This document shows, one piece after another, positions 33,007 through 41,837 of a stretch of DNA of 64,000 nucleotides. Source of the DNA: Streptomyces sp. NBC_01428 (GTDB taxonomy: Bacteria; Actinomycetota; Actinomycetes; Streptomycetales; Streptomycetaceae); the NCBI RefSeq assembly GCF_036231965.1, contig NZ_CP109499.1, positions 2,976,001-3,040,000 on the forward strand, read 5' to 3'. Numbering within the stretch: the stretch's first letter is position 1; each line of letters begins with the position of its first letter. Under the pieces are notes generated by a model. That model did not search any database. It saw only the letters and a program-made list of their open reading frames with translations, and was not told the DNA's origin. Made by a program: the position numbers and the translations under genes.

Positions 33007-36000
33007 TCACCCGGCGCGGTACGCCTGCGTCAGCTTGGCTACCGCGTCCGCGTAGTGCCCGGTCAGGAGCAGGTGGTCGGCGTCCGCGAAGGGTTTCGCG
33101 GAGGCCGCCGTGACCGCCGTGCCGATCTTCTGCTGGACCAGCAGACGGGCCTTGGTGACGGCCGTGCGGGCCACCGTGCCGGCACCCGCGCGCTCCGCCG
33201 CCGCGGCGACCAGGGCGAGGGCCCTGAGGCTCGCGGTGCCGCCGCCCGGCACGTTCGTGAGCGTCGTCAGACCCCACCCGTACGGGAACTGCGGGTCGTA
33301 CGACGTGTCACCGACGTTGATCGGCAGCTGCGACTCGCTCTTCGGCCAGGTGACCGGGAGCTGTCCGGTGAAGGCGCGCCGGCCGTAGAGGACGTCGGCG
33401 ACACCGTCGCCCTCCGTGCCCGGCAGCCAGGAGGCCACGAGCGCGTCGACGTCCCCGAGGCGGTCGCCGATGAGCTGCGGGCGGCCCGACACGATGAGCA
33501 CGGCGCACTTCATGGCCGCGCACACCGTGTCGACGGCGGCCTTGTCGGCGGCGGTCAGCTCCAGGTCGTTGCCGTTGCCGACGTCACCCACGCCCTCGGC
33601 GTACGGGGTCTCGCCGACCACGACCACTCCGACGTCGTATCCGGCGGTGGAGGCCGAGGCGTCCTTGGAGTACGTGACGTCGCCGCCCGCCTTGCGCATG
33701 CCCTGGAGGATCGTCGTGCCCGGGGTGATGTTCCCGGACGAGCCCTGCCAGGTGATGGTCCAGCCACCGGTCTGGTTGCCGATGTCGTCGGCGTTGGACC
33801 CGGCGACGTAGACCTTCTGGGACTTCTTCAGCGGCAGGACGGACCCGGCGTTCTTGAGCAGGACCTGGGACTCCGCCGCCGCCTGCCGGGCCACCGCGCG
33901 GTGCGCCGTCGAGCCGATCGCGGAGGCTCCGCCGGTGTCCGCGTACGGCTTCTCGAAGAGGCCGAGGCGGAACTTCTGCGCGAGGATCCGGGCGACGGCG
34001 TCGTCGATCCGCCGGTCGGTGACCCGTCCGGCCTTCGCCTCGTCGATCAGGGTCGCGCTGAACTCCTTGTAGCCGTACGGGACCATCATCATGTCGACGC
34101 CCGCGTTGACCGAGGTGCGGACGTGCGCGGCGTAGTCACCGGGGAGCTGGTCGATGGCGTTCCAGTCGCTGATGACGAAGCCGTCGAAGCCCATCCGGTC
34201 CTTGAGCACGCCGTTGATCATGTCGGCGCGGGCGTGCATCTTCACCGGGCCCTGGCCGTCGCCGAGGTCGAGCGACGAGTAGGAGGGCATGACCGTGCCG
34301 ACGCCGCGGTCCACCGCTTCCTGGAACGGGGCCAGGTGCACGGCCTCCAGCTCCTGTCGGCCGACCTTGGTGACGCCCTGGTCGACGGTGTAACTGCCGG
34401 TGGTGGAGGAGCCGTAGGCGGTGCCGCCGTCGCCGACGAAGTGCTTGGCGGTGGCGAGGACCCTGTCGGCGTCCTTCAGGTCCCTGCCGCTGCGGTCGCC
34501 CTGGAGGCCCTGGACGACCGTCTCCATGGACTCGACGAGCGCCGGGTCCTCACCGAAGGACTCGTAGGAGCGGCCCCAGCGTTCGTCGCGGGTCACGCAC
34601 AGGCAGGGCGCGAAGTCCCACGGAACGCCGGTGGCGCGGACCTCGGCCGCGGTCACGGCTCCCGTCCGCTCGGCGAGCGCGGGGTCGCGGGTGGCGCCGA
34701 TGCCGATGTTGTGGGGCATCACGGTCGCGCCGGCGAGGTTGTTGTGGCCGTGCACCGCGTCCACGCCGTAGATCAGCGGGATCTGGAAACGGGTGGCCTG
34801 CGCCCGGAGCTGGTAGCCGTCGATCATCTTCGCCCAGGCCGCGGGGGTGTTGGGGGTCGGCGTGGAGCCGCCGCCGGAGAGCAGTGATCCGAGATCGTAC
34901 GCGGCGATGTCACCGCCCGCGCCGATCGCGCCGCGCTCCGCCTGGGTCATCTGCCCGGCCTTCTCCGCGAGGGACATCCGGGAGAGGAGGTCGGCGACCC
35001 GCTTCTTCACGGGGAGCTTCGCGTCCAGGTACGGGAGTCCGTGGGCGTCGATGACGACCTGCGGGGTCTCGGCGGGGGCCTTGGCGCCGGTCACCGTGAG
35101 CTTGAGCGGGACGGTCTCGGCCGCTTCACCGGTGCGGTCGCGCAGGGTCGGGACCCGGACCGTGCGGCTCGCGCCGGACTCCGTGCCCGCCGGGAAGGTG
35201 ATCTCCCCCTTGACCGGGGTGTAGTCCTTGCCGGACTCGGCGGTGCCGCCGGCGCTCTCGTAGGCGACGGTCACCGGCTCGTCGATCGGGGCGGAGCCGG
35301 TGGTGGCGACGGAGACCTTGACGCTCGCGGTGCCGCCCTCCTTCACCGGGTAGACCGCCGCGTCGGTGGTGACGGAGGCGCGCAGCGACTGGTCGGCCTT
35401 GCCGTACAGCTCGACGTCGTCCATGGCGAACCGGCCCGGGGCGCCGACGGGGAGGGTGACGGCGTAGCCCCACATCTGCGTCAGGCCGAGCACCTGGTCG
35501 ATGCCGCCGACGGGCTGGTAGTCCGTGCGGTAGGTGAAGTCGCCGAAGGGGATCTCGATCTGTTTCCAGCCGGAGAAGTCGTCCGTGAAGGAGGTCGTCC
35601 ACAGCTCGGAGGCCTCGCCGTTCGCGCCGCCGTCCTTGATCTCGAAGGCGGTCTTCTTGCCGTTGTCCTGGCCGTCCCACCAGAAGCGGATGCCCTTGTG
35701 CGCGGACCAGTCGTGGCCCGGCTGGTCCGCGGCGTAGTCGTGGGTGAAGCCGCCGTAGCCGCTGATGTCGTAGTCGCCGGCGAGGACCTTGGCGCCCTCG
35801 GGCGCGTCGGACCGCTCGGCCAGGGTCAGTTCGGGCGGGTCGTCGGCGTCGCCGCCCCAGGTGAAGAGGCCTTCGGCCGGCTGGCTCGCGAAGGGCACCT
35901 CGCCCTCGAAGCGGTCGACCGGGACGGGGTCGGGATCGGCGGCCGCCGCCGTCCCCGCCGACGCCAACGGGAGCAGGCCGACGATCAGTGCGGCGCCGGC

Positions 36001-36045
36001 CAGCACGGCGGTTCTTCGTACGGAGTTCCGATCGAGCCCTGTCAT
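33007..36045 (-). CDS. Secreted GH3 beta-glucosidase with CBM11-like and Calx-beta domains
   Basis: 1012 residues, exported (signal MTGLDRNSVRRTAVLAGAAL with Arg pair, cleavage near AAA-DPD). Domains in order: a galactose-binding-like/CBM11-type module (about 38-220, FEGEVPFASQPAEG, WDGQDNGKKTAFEIKDG), a Calx-beta-type module (about 225-325, KEGGTASVKVSVATTG), then GH3 N-domain with KHFVGDGGTAYGSS and catalytic nucleophile Asp in FVISDWNAIDQ, and the GH3 C-domain. A 70-residue alpha-helical tail follows. Likely releases glucose from beta-glucans outside the cell. The ATG at 36045 with AAAGGGAA upstream is chosen over longer frames. Divergent from a secreted GH30 gene. Confidence 0.9.
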   Translation of the reverse strand: MTGLDRNSVRRTAVLAGAALIVGLLPLASAGTAAAADPDPVPVDRFEGEVPFASQPAEGLFTWGGDADDPPELTLAERSDAPEGAKVLAGDYDISGYGGFTHDYAADQPGHDWSAHKGIRFWWDGQDNGKKTAFEIKDGGANGEASELWTTSFTDDFSGWKQIEIPFGDFTYRTDYQPVGGIDQVLGLTQMWGYAVTLPVGAPGRFAMDDVELYGKADQSLRASVTTDAAVYPVKEGGTASVKVSVATTGSAPIDEPVTVAYESAGGTAESGKDYTPVKGEITFPAGTESGASRTVRVPTLRDRTGEAAETVPLKLTVTGAKAPAETPQVVIDAHGLPYLDAKLPVKKRVADLLSRMSLAEKAGQMTQAERGAIGAGGDIAAYDLGSLLSGGGSTPTPNTPAAWAKMIDGYQLRAQATRFQIPLIYGVDAVHGHNNLAGATVMPHNIGIGATRDPALAERTGAVTAAEVRATGVPWDFAPCLCVTRDERWGRSYESFGEDPALVESMETVVQGLQGDRSGRDLKDADRVLATAKHFVGDGGTAYGSSTTGSYTVDQGVTKVGRQELEAVHLAPFQEAVDRGVGTVMPSYSSLDLGDGQGPVKMHARADMINGVLKDRMGFDGFVISDWNAIDQLPGDYAAHVRTSVNAGVDMMMVPYGYKEFSATLIDEAKAGRVTDRRIDDAVARILAQKFRLGLFEKPYADTGGASAIGSTAHRAVARQAAAESQVLLKNAGSVLPLKKSQKVYVAGSNADDIGNQTGGWTITWQGSSGNITPGTTILQGMRKAGGDVTYSKDASASTAGYDVGVVVVGETPYAEGVGDVGNGNDLELTAADKAAVDTVCAAMKCAVLIVSGRPQLIGDRLGDVDALVASWLPGTEGDGVADVLYGRRAFTGQLPVTWPKSESQLPINVGDTSYDPQFPYGWGLTTLTNVPGGGTASLRALALVAAAAERAGAGTVARTAVTKARLLVQQKIGTAVTAASAKPFADADHLLLTGHYADAVAKLTQAYRAG

Positions 36046-36206
36046 GGGTTCCCTTTCGACTCTCACGTTCTTCTCACGACTTAGATCAGGGCGTGAGTTA
36101 ACTGGCGTCACGGGAACCCGTCAAGGCTTCACGTCAGAACCGGTACACACCCAAGTCACAGCCGGATCAGGGCAGTTGTTCCTTCAGAATGTGAACGCGC
36201 GACCCC

Positions 36207-36235
36207 TTGACGCGGCTCCCGAGCCGTCATTTACT
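36207..36235 (+). promoter_or_regulatory. Candidate GH30 promoter with a palindrome between -35 and -10
   Basis: TTGACG at 36207-36212 and TTTACT at 36230-36235, 17 bases apart. The spacer contains CGGCTC CC GAGCCG, a perfect palindrome (36213-36226), a position where a bound repressor would block RNA polymerase. The rest of 36046-36283 is the shared GH3/GH30 intergenic region. Confidence 0.45.
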
Positions 36236-36283
36236 CACGCCTCGCACGCCTCCCCACCCCCACCTCCAGAAGGGCGGCGCTCC

Positions 36284-38164
36284 ATGCGGAGATCCATCAG
36301 GAGATCCACTCGGGCGGTACGGCTGATCGTCGCCGGGCTGCTCACCACCGCGGGATTCACGGCGGCCGCGCCCGTCACGGCGCACGCCGCGGGCGAACAG
36401 GTCACCGCCTGGCTCACGACGACGGACGACTCGGGCGGCCGCCATGTCGTGCGCGGTCTGCAGGCCCAGGCGCCGTTCGCCTTCCAGTCGGGCAGTGGCG
36501 GCGGTGGCGAGAACATCACCGTCGACGAGAACACCCGGTACCAGACGTTCACCGGCGGAGGGGCCTCCTTCACCGACACGGCGGCGTGGCTGATGAACAG
36601 CAGCGGGGCGCTGTCGCAGAGCACGCGCGACGCGACGATGCGCAAGCTCTTCTCCCCCGCCGACGGCATCGGGCTGTCCTTCCTGCGCAACCCCATGGGC
36701 GCCTCCGACCTGGCCCGATTCGGCTACAGCTACGACGACGTGCCGGCCGGGCAGACCGATCCGAACCTGACGAAGTTCTCCATCGCGCACGACCTGGCCG
36801 ACGTCGTGCCGCTGACCAGGCAGGCGCTCCAGCTCAACCCGTCCCTCACGGTGATGGCCTCGCCGTGGACGGCGCCGGCCTGGATGAAGGACAGCGGTTC
36901 GCTGAACGGCGGATGGCTGAAATCCGAGGACTACGGCGCCTACGCCTCGTACTTCGTGAAGTACCTCCAGGCGTACCGGGACCAGGGTGTCCCCGTCTCG
37001 TACGTCACCGCGCAGAACGAACCGACCTGCTGCTCGGGCTATCCCTCGATGAGCTGGAACGCCTCGGGGCTCGCCTACTTCACCAAGAGCGAGCTGCTGC
37101 CCAAGCTCCAGGCGGCCGGGCTGTCCACCAAGGTGCTCGCGCACGACTGGAACTGGGACGTGTACGACTCCTACGCCGCGCAGACCGTGGACGACGCGGC
37201 GGTCCGCTCGCACCCGAACTTCGGCGGGATCGCCTGGCACGGGTACGGCGGCGACGTCACCAAACAGACCGGGGTGCACAACCAGTACCCGAACCTCGAC
37301 GCGTTCGGCACCGAACACTCCGGCGGCACCTGGATCGCCAACCAGCAGCGCGAGGACATGCTCAACATCGTCGACTACACCCGCAACTGGGCGAAGTCGG
37401 TGACCAAGTGGTCGCTGGCCGTGGACCAGAACATGGGCCCGCACAACGGGGGGTGCGGCACCTGCACCGGCCTGATCACCGTGCACAACGGCGACGGGGC
37501 GAGCGGGACCGTCGACTACACGGTCGAGTACTACACGATGGGCCATCTGACGAAGTTCGTCCGTCCCGGCGCGCAGCGGATCGCCTCCACGGCGTCGTCG
37601 GCGGTCCCGAACGTCGCCTGGCGCAACCCGGACGGCTCGAAGGCCCTGATCGCCTACAACGACGGCTCGGCCGCCAAGACCGTCACCATCAACTGGGGCT
37701 CCCAGCACGCCACTTACTCACTGCCGGGCAAGACGTCGGCGACATTCACCTGGTCCGGGACACCGTCGGGCGGCGGCGCGCAGTCGGGCGCGTTCGTCGG
37801 ACTGGCCGGCAAGTGCCTGGACGTGGCGGGCGGTTCGAGTGCCAACGGCACGGCGGTCCAGCTCTACGACTGCAACGGCTCGACCGCGCAGTCCTGGAGC
37901 GTGCAGGCCGACGGTTCGGTGCGCTCGCTCGGCAAGTGCCTCGACGTCACCTCGGCCTCGACGGCGAACGGCGCGAAGGTGCAGCTCTACGACTGCAACG
38001 GCTCGGCCGCCCAGCGCTGGTCGTACAGCGCCTCGACCGGGGACGTGGTCAACACGGCGGCGAACAAGTGCCTCGACGTCACGGACAACTCGTCGGCGAA
38101 CGGGGCCCGGGCGCAGATCTGGTCGTGCACGGGTGCCGCCAACCAGAAATGGCACCTCCAGTAG
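36284..38164 (+). CDS. Secreted GH30 glycosidase with ricin-type beta-trefoil domain
   Basis: 626 residues, signal peptide at 1-36 (VRLIVAGLLTTAGFTAAAPV). Residues 40-480 are a GH30 (beta/alpha)8 barrel plus beta domain: YQTFTGGGASFTDTAAWLM, acid/base Glu in VTAQNEPT and nucleophile Glu in FGTEHSGGTW. Such enzymes cleave glucosylceramide, beta-1,6-glucan or glucuronoxylan; the subfamily is not decided here. Residues about 500-626 are a CBM13/ricin beta-trefoil with three repeats of KCLDV...QLYDCNG...W. ATG at 36284 with AGAAGGG upstream. The antiparallel GH3 neighbour suggests joint polysaccharide breakdown. Confidence 0.92.
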   Translation: MRRSIRRSTRAVRLIVAGLLTTAGFTAAAPVTAHAAGEQVTAWLTTTDDSGGRHVVRGLQAQAPFAFQSGSGGGGENITVDENTRYQTFTGGGASFTDTAAWLMNSSGALSQSTRDATMRKLFSPADGIGLSFLRNPMGASDLARFGYSYDDVPAGQTDPNLTKFSIAHDLADVVPLTRQALQLNPSLTVMASPWTAPAWMKDSGSLNGGWLKSEDYGAYASYFVKYLQAYRDQGVPVSYVTAQNEPTCCSGYPSMSWNASGLAYFTKSELLPKLQAAGLSTKVLAHDWNWDVYDSYAAQTVDDAAVRSHPNFGGIAWHGYGGDVTKQTGVHNQYPNLDAFGTEHSGGTWIANQQREDMLNIVDYTRNWAKSVTKWSLAVDQNMGPHNGGCGTCTGLITVHNGDGASGTVDYTVEYYTMGHLTKFVRPGAQRIASTASSAVPNVAWRNPDGSKALIAYNDGSAAKTVTINWGSQHATYSLPGKTSATFTWSGTPSGGGAQSGAFVGLAGKCLDVAGGSSANGTAVQLYDCNGSTAQSWSVQADGSVRSLGKCLDVTSASTANGAKVQLYDCNGSAAQRWSYSASTGDVVNTAANKCLDVTDNSSANGARAQIWSCTGAANQKWHLQ

Positions 38165-38186
38165 GCCACCCCCCACGGGGATGAGC

Positions 38187-38212
38187 GCCGGAGGGGCCTT
38201 TGCCCCTCCGGC
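38187..38212. terminator. Terminator between GH30 gene and cimA
   Basis: Perfect 11-bp arms GCCGGAGGGGC and GCCCCTCCGGC with loop CTTT, between convergent genes. Confidence 0.85.
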
Positions 38213-38222
38213 GTTCGGCGTG

Positions 38223-39827
38223 CTACGCCGCCGGCTCGACCCCGGCACGCAGCAGGCCGTAGGTGTACGCGTCCTCCAGCGCCTGCCAGGACGCGGCGAT
38301 GACGTTCTCGGCCACGCCGACCGTGGACCACTCCCCCGTGCCGTCGGAGGTGGCGATCAGGACGCGGGTGGTGGAGGACGTGCCGTGCTTGCCCTCCAGG
38401 ATGCGGACCTTGTAGTCGACCAGTTCCAGCTTGGCCAGCTGGGGGTAGATCGTCTCCAGGGCCACGCGCAGGGCGCGGTCGAGGGCGTTGACCGGGCCGT
38501 TGCCCTCGGCGGTGGCGACGATGCGCTCGCCCTTGGCGAAGAGCTTCACCGTGGCCTCGTTGGCGTGCGTGCCGTCGGGGCGGTCCTCGACGATGGCCCG
38601 CCAGGACTCGACCTCGAAGTAGGACCGGGCCCGGCCCTCGGCCTCGGCGCGCAGCAGGAGCTCGAAGCTCGCGTCGGCCGCCTCGTACGTGTAGCCCTCC
38701 AGCTCGCGCTCCTTGACGCGGGCGACGACGCGGGCGACCAGTTCGCGGTCCCCGCTGATGTCGACGCCGAGTTCCTTGCCCTTGAGCTCGATCGAGGCCC
38801 GGCCCGCCATGTCGGAGACCAGCATCCGCATGGTGTTGCCGACCTGCTCGGGGTCGATGTGCTGGTAGAGGTCGGGGTCGACCTTGATCGCGGAGGCGTG
38901 CAGGCCCGCCTTGTGGGCGAAGGCCGACACCCCCACGTAGGGCTGGTGGGTGGAGGGGGTCAGGTTGACCACCTCGGCGATGGCGTGCGAGATCCGGGTC
39001 ATCTCCCGCAGGGCGCCGTCGGGCAGCACCTTCTTGCCGTACTTCAGCTCCAGGGCGGCGACGACGGGGAACAGGTTGGAGTTGCCGACCCGCTCGCCGT
39101 AGCCGTTCGCCGTGCACTGGACGTGGGTGGCGCCCGCGTCGACGGCGGCCAGGGTGTTGGCGACCGCGCAGCCGGTGTCGTCCTGCGCGTGGATGCCGAG
39201 CCGGGCGCCGGTGTCCGCGAGGACGGTGGCGACGACGGCCTGGACCTGCGCCGGGAGCATCCCGCCGTTGGTGTCGCACAGGACCACGACGTCGGCGCCG
39301 GCCTCCGCGGCCGCGCGGACGACCGCCTTGGCGTAGCCCGGGTTCGCGCGGTAGCCGTCGAAGAAGTGCTCGCAGTCGACGAAGACGCGGCGGCCCTGGG
39401 AACGCAGGTGCGAGACGGTGTCGCGGACCATCTCCAGGTTCTCTTCCAGGGTGGTGCGCAGGGCGAGCTCGACATGCCGGTCGTGGGACTTGGCGACCAG
39501 CGTGATCACCGGGGCGCCGGAGTCCAGGAGTGCCTTGACCTGCGGGTCCTCGGAGGCCTTGCCGCCTGCCCGGCGGGTCGCTCCGAAGGCCACGAGCTGC
39601 GCGTGCTTGAAGTCGATCTCCTGCTGGGCGCGGGCGAAGAACTCGGTGTCGCGGGGGTTGGCGCCGGGCCAGCCGCCCTCGATGAAGCCGACTCCGAAGT
39701 CGTCCAGGTGCCGCGTGATGGCCAGCTTGTCCGCCACGGTGAGGTTGATGCCCTCGCGCTGCGCGCCGTCGCGCAGCGTCGTGTCGAAGACGTGGAACGC
39801 GTCGTCCAGTTCGCTGGTTTCCGTCAT
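38223..39827 (-). CDS. cimA: Citramalate synthase
   Basis: Condenses pyruvate with acetyl-CoA to citramalate, the start of the threonine-independent route to isoleucine. 534 residues. HMGL-like barrel with FHVFDTTLRDGAQREGINLT, FIEGGWPGANPRDTEFF near residue 50 (typical of CimA rather than LeuA), DTNGGMLPAQ, QCTANGYGERVGN, and a C-terminal LeuA-type regulatory domain (SYFEVESWRAIVEDRPDG). ATG at 39827. Its leader carries a candidate isoleucine-responsive attenuator. Because CimA and isopropylmalate synthase are related, the activity is inferred from these blocks, but confidence is good. Confidence 0.88.
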   Translation of the reverse strand: MTETSELDDAFHVFDTTLRDGAQREGINLTVADKLAITRHLDDFGVGFIEGGWPGANPRDTEFFARAQQEIDFKHAQLVAFGATRRAGGKASEDPQVKALLDSGAPVITLVAKSHDRHVELALRTTLEENLEMVRDTVSHLRSQGRRVFVDCEHFFDGYRANPGYAKAVVRAAAEAGADVVVLCDTNGGMLPAQVQAVVATVLADTGARLGIHAQDDTGCAVANTLAAVDAGATHVQCTANGYGERVGNSNLFPVVAALELKYGKKVLPDGALREMTRISHAIAEVVNLTPSTHQPYVGVSAFAHKAGLHASAIKVDPDLYQHIDPEQVGNTMRMLVSDMAGRASIELKGKELGVDISGDRELVARVVARVKERELEGYTYEAADASFELLLRAEAEGRARSYFEVESWRAIVEDRPDGTHANEATVKLFAKGERIVATAEGNGPVNALDRALRVALETIYPQLAKLELVDYKVRILEGKHGTSSTTRVLIATSDGTGEWSTVGVAENVIAASWQALEDAYTYGLLRAGVEPAA

Positions 39828-39935
39828 GGTGTCAAGGCTCCTGTGTTGAATCTCGGTCTACCGGAATGACCGGCTCCACCGTCCCCCAATGATCCCTCGC
39901 GCTGCGCTCCCGGCTGAAGGTGGGCCAGAAAAGCG

Positions 39936-39960
39936 AAAAACCCCTCGCGGGTGCGAGAGG
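39936..39960 (-). terminator. Attenuator hairpin in the cimA leader
   Basis: On the minus strand CCTCTCGC, ACCC, GCGAGGGG (one G-T wobble), immediately followed by TTTTT and a second T-rich patch. It is 109 bases before the cimA start, inside the leader, so it can only serve as an attenuator of cimA. Confidence 0.7.
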
Positions 39961-40015
39961 TCTGCGCGCGGGTCGAGAACGACGGTGTCCGCCCGTACCT
40001 GGTCGTACGTGGCGG

Positions 40016-40066
40016 TCACTGCGGACCGGCGCGCCTGCTGCCAATAATCGTGGCGAACGAGAGCAC
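40016..40066 (-). CDS. Candidate cimA leader peptide, 16 aa with tandem Ile codons
   Basis: GTG at 40066 to TGA at 40016 reads MLSFATIIGSRRAGPQ. The two adjacent isoleucines use ATT, a rare codon in this GC-rich genome. The peptide ends 56 bases before the attenuator hairpin, and a second hairpin (CCGCC-CGTAC / GTACG-GGCGG) lies between. This arrangement fits classic ribosome-stalling attenuation of an isoleucine-pathway gene. Weak point: no strong ribosome site is visible before the GTG, and the same bases read TTA TTG (Leu-Leu) in another open frame that starts upstream. The surrounding stretch 39828-40167 has no other gene. Confidence 0.45.
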   Translation of the reverse strand: MLSFATIIGSRRAGPQ

Positions 40067-40167
40067 GGGGGCAGTCTGGCACAGAGCACGCGCCCTCTCA
40101 CAGGGCGTCTCAGGATGCGAGCACCGTTCCGGACAGCGCGGGCGTGTCCTGCTGCCGCGCGGCGGGG

Positions 40168-40758
40168 TCAGCCCAGCGACTCGTCGAGGAACTCCCGCAC
40201 GTGGGACAGCACCCGTTCGCGGTCGGTGCCGCGCAGGCCGATCGCCACGTGGATGGAGAAGCCGTCGAGCAGGGCGCGCAGCCGGGCGGCGAGGCGGTCC
40301 GGGTCGACGGCGCGGAACTCACCGCGTGAGACGCCCTCGGCGAGCAGCGCGACGAGGTCCCGGTGCCAGGCGCCCTCGATGGCGACCTGCCGTTCGCGGG
40401 CGTCGTCGGCGGCGTTCTGCGAGCGGTTCCAGACCTCCAGCCAGAGCGTCCAGTGCGGGTCGCGGTGGCCGTCGGGGACGTACAGGCCGACGTAGGCGTC
40501 GAGGCGTTCCCGGGCGGTTCCGCGCGCGGCCAGCAGCCGGCCGCGCTCCGCGCCGAGCCGGCCCTCGCTCCACTCCAGGGTGCGCAGCAGCAGCTCGTCC
40601 TTGGTGCGGAAGTAGTAGAGGAGATGGCCGCTGCTCATGCCGACCTCGCGGCCGAGCGCCGCCATGGTGAGCTTCTCCAGACCGCGCTCGGCGATCATCT
40701 CCATGGCGGCGGCGAGGACCTCCTCGCGCGGCGGCGCGTTCTTCCGCGCACCGGCCAT
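40168..40758 (-). CDS. TetR-family transcriptional regulator
   Basis: A 196-residue TetR repressor. Helix-turn-helix at about 14-55 (EVLAAAMEMIAERGLEKLTM, ALGREVGMSSGHLLYYFRTK). The C-terminal ligand domain resembles the BetI-like type (WTLWLEVWNRSQNAADDARE). ATG at 40758, 15 bases after the agmatine deiminase stop, so it is the last gene of the ureAB-ureC-deiminase operon and probably autoregulates it through the TTAGAG repeats at 44277-44362. Ligand unknown; an imported nitrogen compound is plausible. Confidence 0.88.
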   Translation of the reverse strand: MAGARKNAPPREEVLAAAMEMIAERGLEKLTMAALGREVGMSSGHLLYYFRTKDELLLRTLEWSEGRLGAERGRLLAARGTARERLDAYVGLYVPDGHRDPHWTLWLEVWNRSQNAADDARERQVAIEGAWHRDLVALLAEGVSRGEFRAVDPDRLAARLRALLDGFSIHVAIGLRGTDRERVLSHVREFLDESLG

Positions 40759-40773
40759 CCGTGACTCCCGTGT

Positions 40774-41811
40774 TCAGACCTTCGGCTGCTGCTGGGTGAT
40801 GCAGTGGATGCCACCGCCGCCCGCGAAGATCGTACGTGCGTCCACCAGTGTCACCGTCCGCTCCGGGAAGAGGCGGCGGAAGATGCCCGCCGCGATCTCG
40901 TCGCGCGGGTCGTCGAAGCCGCAGAGGACGACGCCGCCGTTGCACAGGTAGTGGTTGATGTACGAGTAGTCGGCCCAGTGGCCGTCGGCCTCCAGGACCG
41001 TCGGGGCGGGCACCTCGACGACCTCGATGCTGCGGCCCCGGGCGTCGGTCTGGGCCCTGAGCAGCCCGATGACCTCCTGGCTGACCGCGTGGTCGGGGTG
41101 CGCCGGGTCCTGCTGGGAGTGGGCGACGATCACGCCGGGCCGGGCGAAGGCGGCGACGATGTCGACGTGGCCGAGGGTGCCGAAGCCGTACGGGGGGTAG
41201 TCGCCGGTGAGGCCGCGCGGCAGCCAGATCGCCTTGCGGGTGCCGAGCTGCGCGTGGATCTCCGACTCGACCTCCTCGCGGCTCCAGCCGGGGTTGCGCT
41301 CGGGGCCGAGCTGCACGGTCTCGGTGAGCAGCACGGTGCCCTCGCCGTCGACGTGGATCGCGCCGCCCTCGTTGACGAGCCGGGAGGCGTACGCCTTGGC
41401 GCCGGCCAGTTCGGCGACCTGCGCGCCGATCTTGGAGTCGTGCTCCCAGCGGGCCCAGTCCTGAGCGCCCCAGCCGTTGAACGTCCAGTCCACGGCGGCG
41501 AGTTCGCCCTGCCCGTTGGTGAGGAAGGTGGGGCCGATGTCGCGCATCCAGGCGTCGTCGAGTTCCCGCTCGACGGTGTCGACGCCGGGGCCGAGGAGTT
41601 CGGCCGCCTGCGCGGACTGGCCGGGACCGCAGACCACGGTGACCGGCTCGAAGCGGCGGACGGCACGGGCCACGGCCGCCCAGGCCGCGCGCGACTCGGC
41701 GAGGTCGCCGGGGTTGTCGAAGGTGGGGTTGGGGCCCGGCCACGCCATCCAGGTGCGCTCGTGCGGGGTCCACTCGGCGGGCATCCGGAAGCCGTCGGCG
41801 GCAGCAGACAT
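40774..41811 (-). CDS. aguA: Agmatine deiminase-family protein
   Basis: A 345-residue peptidylarginine-deiminase-type guanidine hydrolase; characterised members convert agmatine to N-carbamoylputrescine and ammonia. Seen: MPAEWTPHERTWMAWPGPNP at the start, the substrate-binding WMRDIGPTF, the catalytic His in FGTLGHVDIVAAF, and the nucleophile Cys in FAGGGGIHCITQQQP near the C-terminus. ATG at 41811. It follows ureC by 26 bases and precedes a tetR gene by 15, so it belongs to the urease locus. Substrate could be agmatine or another guanidine or ureido compound. Confidence 0.88.
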   Translation of the reverse strand: MSAAADGFRMPAEWTPHERTWMAWPGPNPTFDNPGDLAESRAAWAAVARAVRRFEPVTVVCGPGQSAQAAELLGPGVDTVERELDDAWMRDIGPTFLTNGQGELAAVDWTFNGWGAQDWARWEHDSKIGAQVAELAGAKAYASRLVNEGGAIHVDGEGTVLLTETVQLGPERNPGWSREEVESEIHAQLGTRKAIWLPRGLTGDYPPYGFGTLGHVDIVAAFARPGVIVAHSQQDPAHPDHAVSQEVIGLLRAQTDARGRSIEVVEVPAPTVLEADGHWADYSYINHYLCNGGVVLCGFDDPRDEIAAGIFRRLFPERTVTLVDARTIFAGGGGIHCITQQQPKV

Positions 41812-41837
41812 GGGGGGTTCCTTAGAGGCGTGGTCGT

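Noticed and set aside
37795..38160. Three DNA repeats at the end of the GH30 gene
   Set aside because: They are the alpha, beta and gamma repeats of the ricin trefoil, not a mobile or regulatory repeat.
39832..40101. 89-codon minus-strand frame over the cimA leader (reads Leu-Leu at TTA TTG)
   Set aside because: It runs through the attenuator hairpin and into the cimA ribosome site; coding pattern is weak. Kept only as an alternative reading of the leader peptide.
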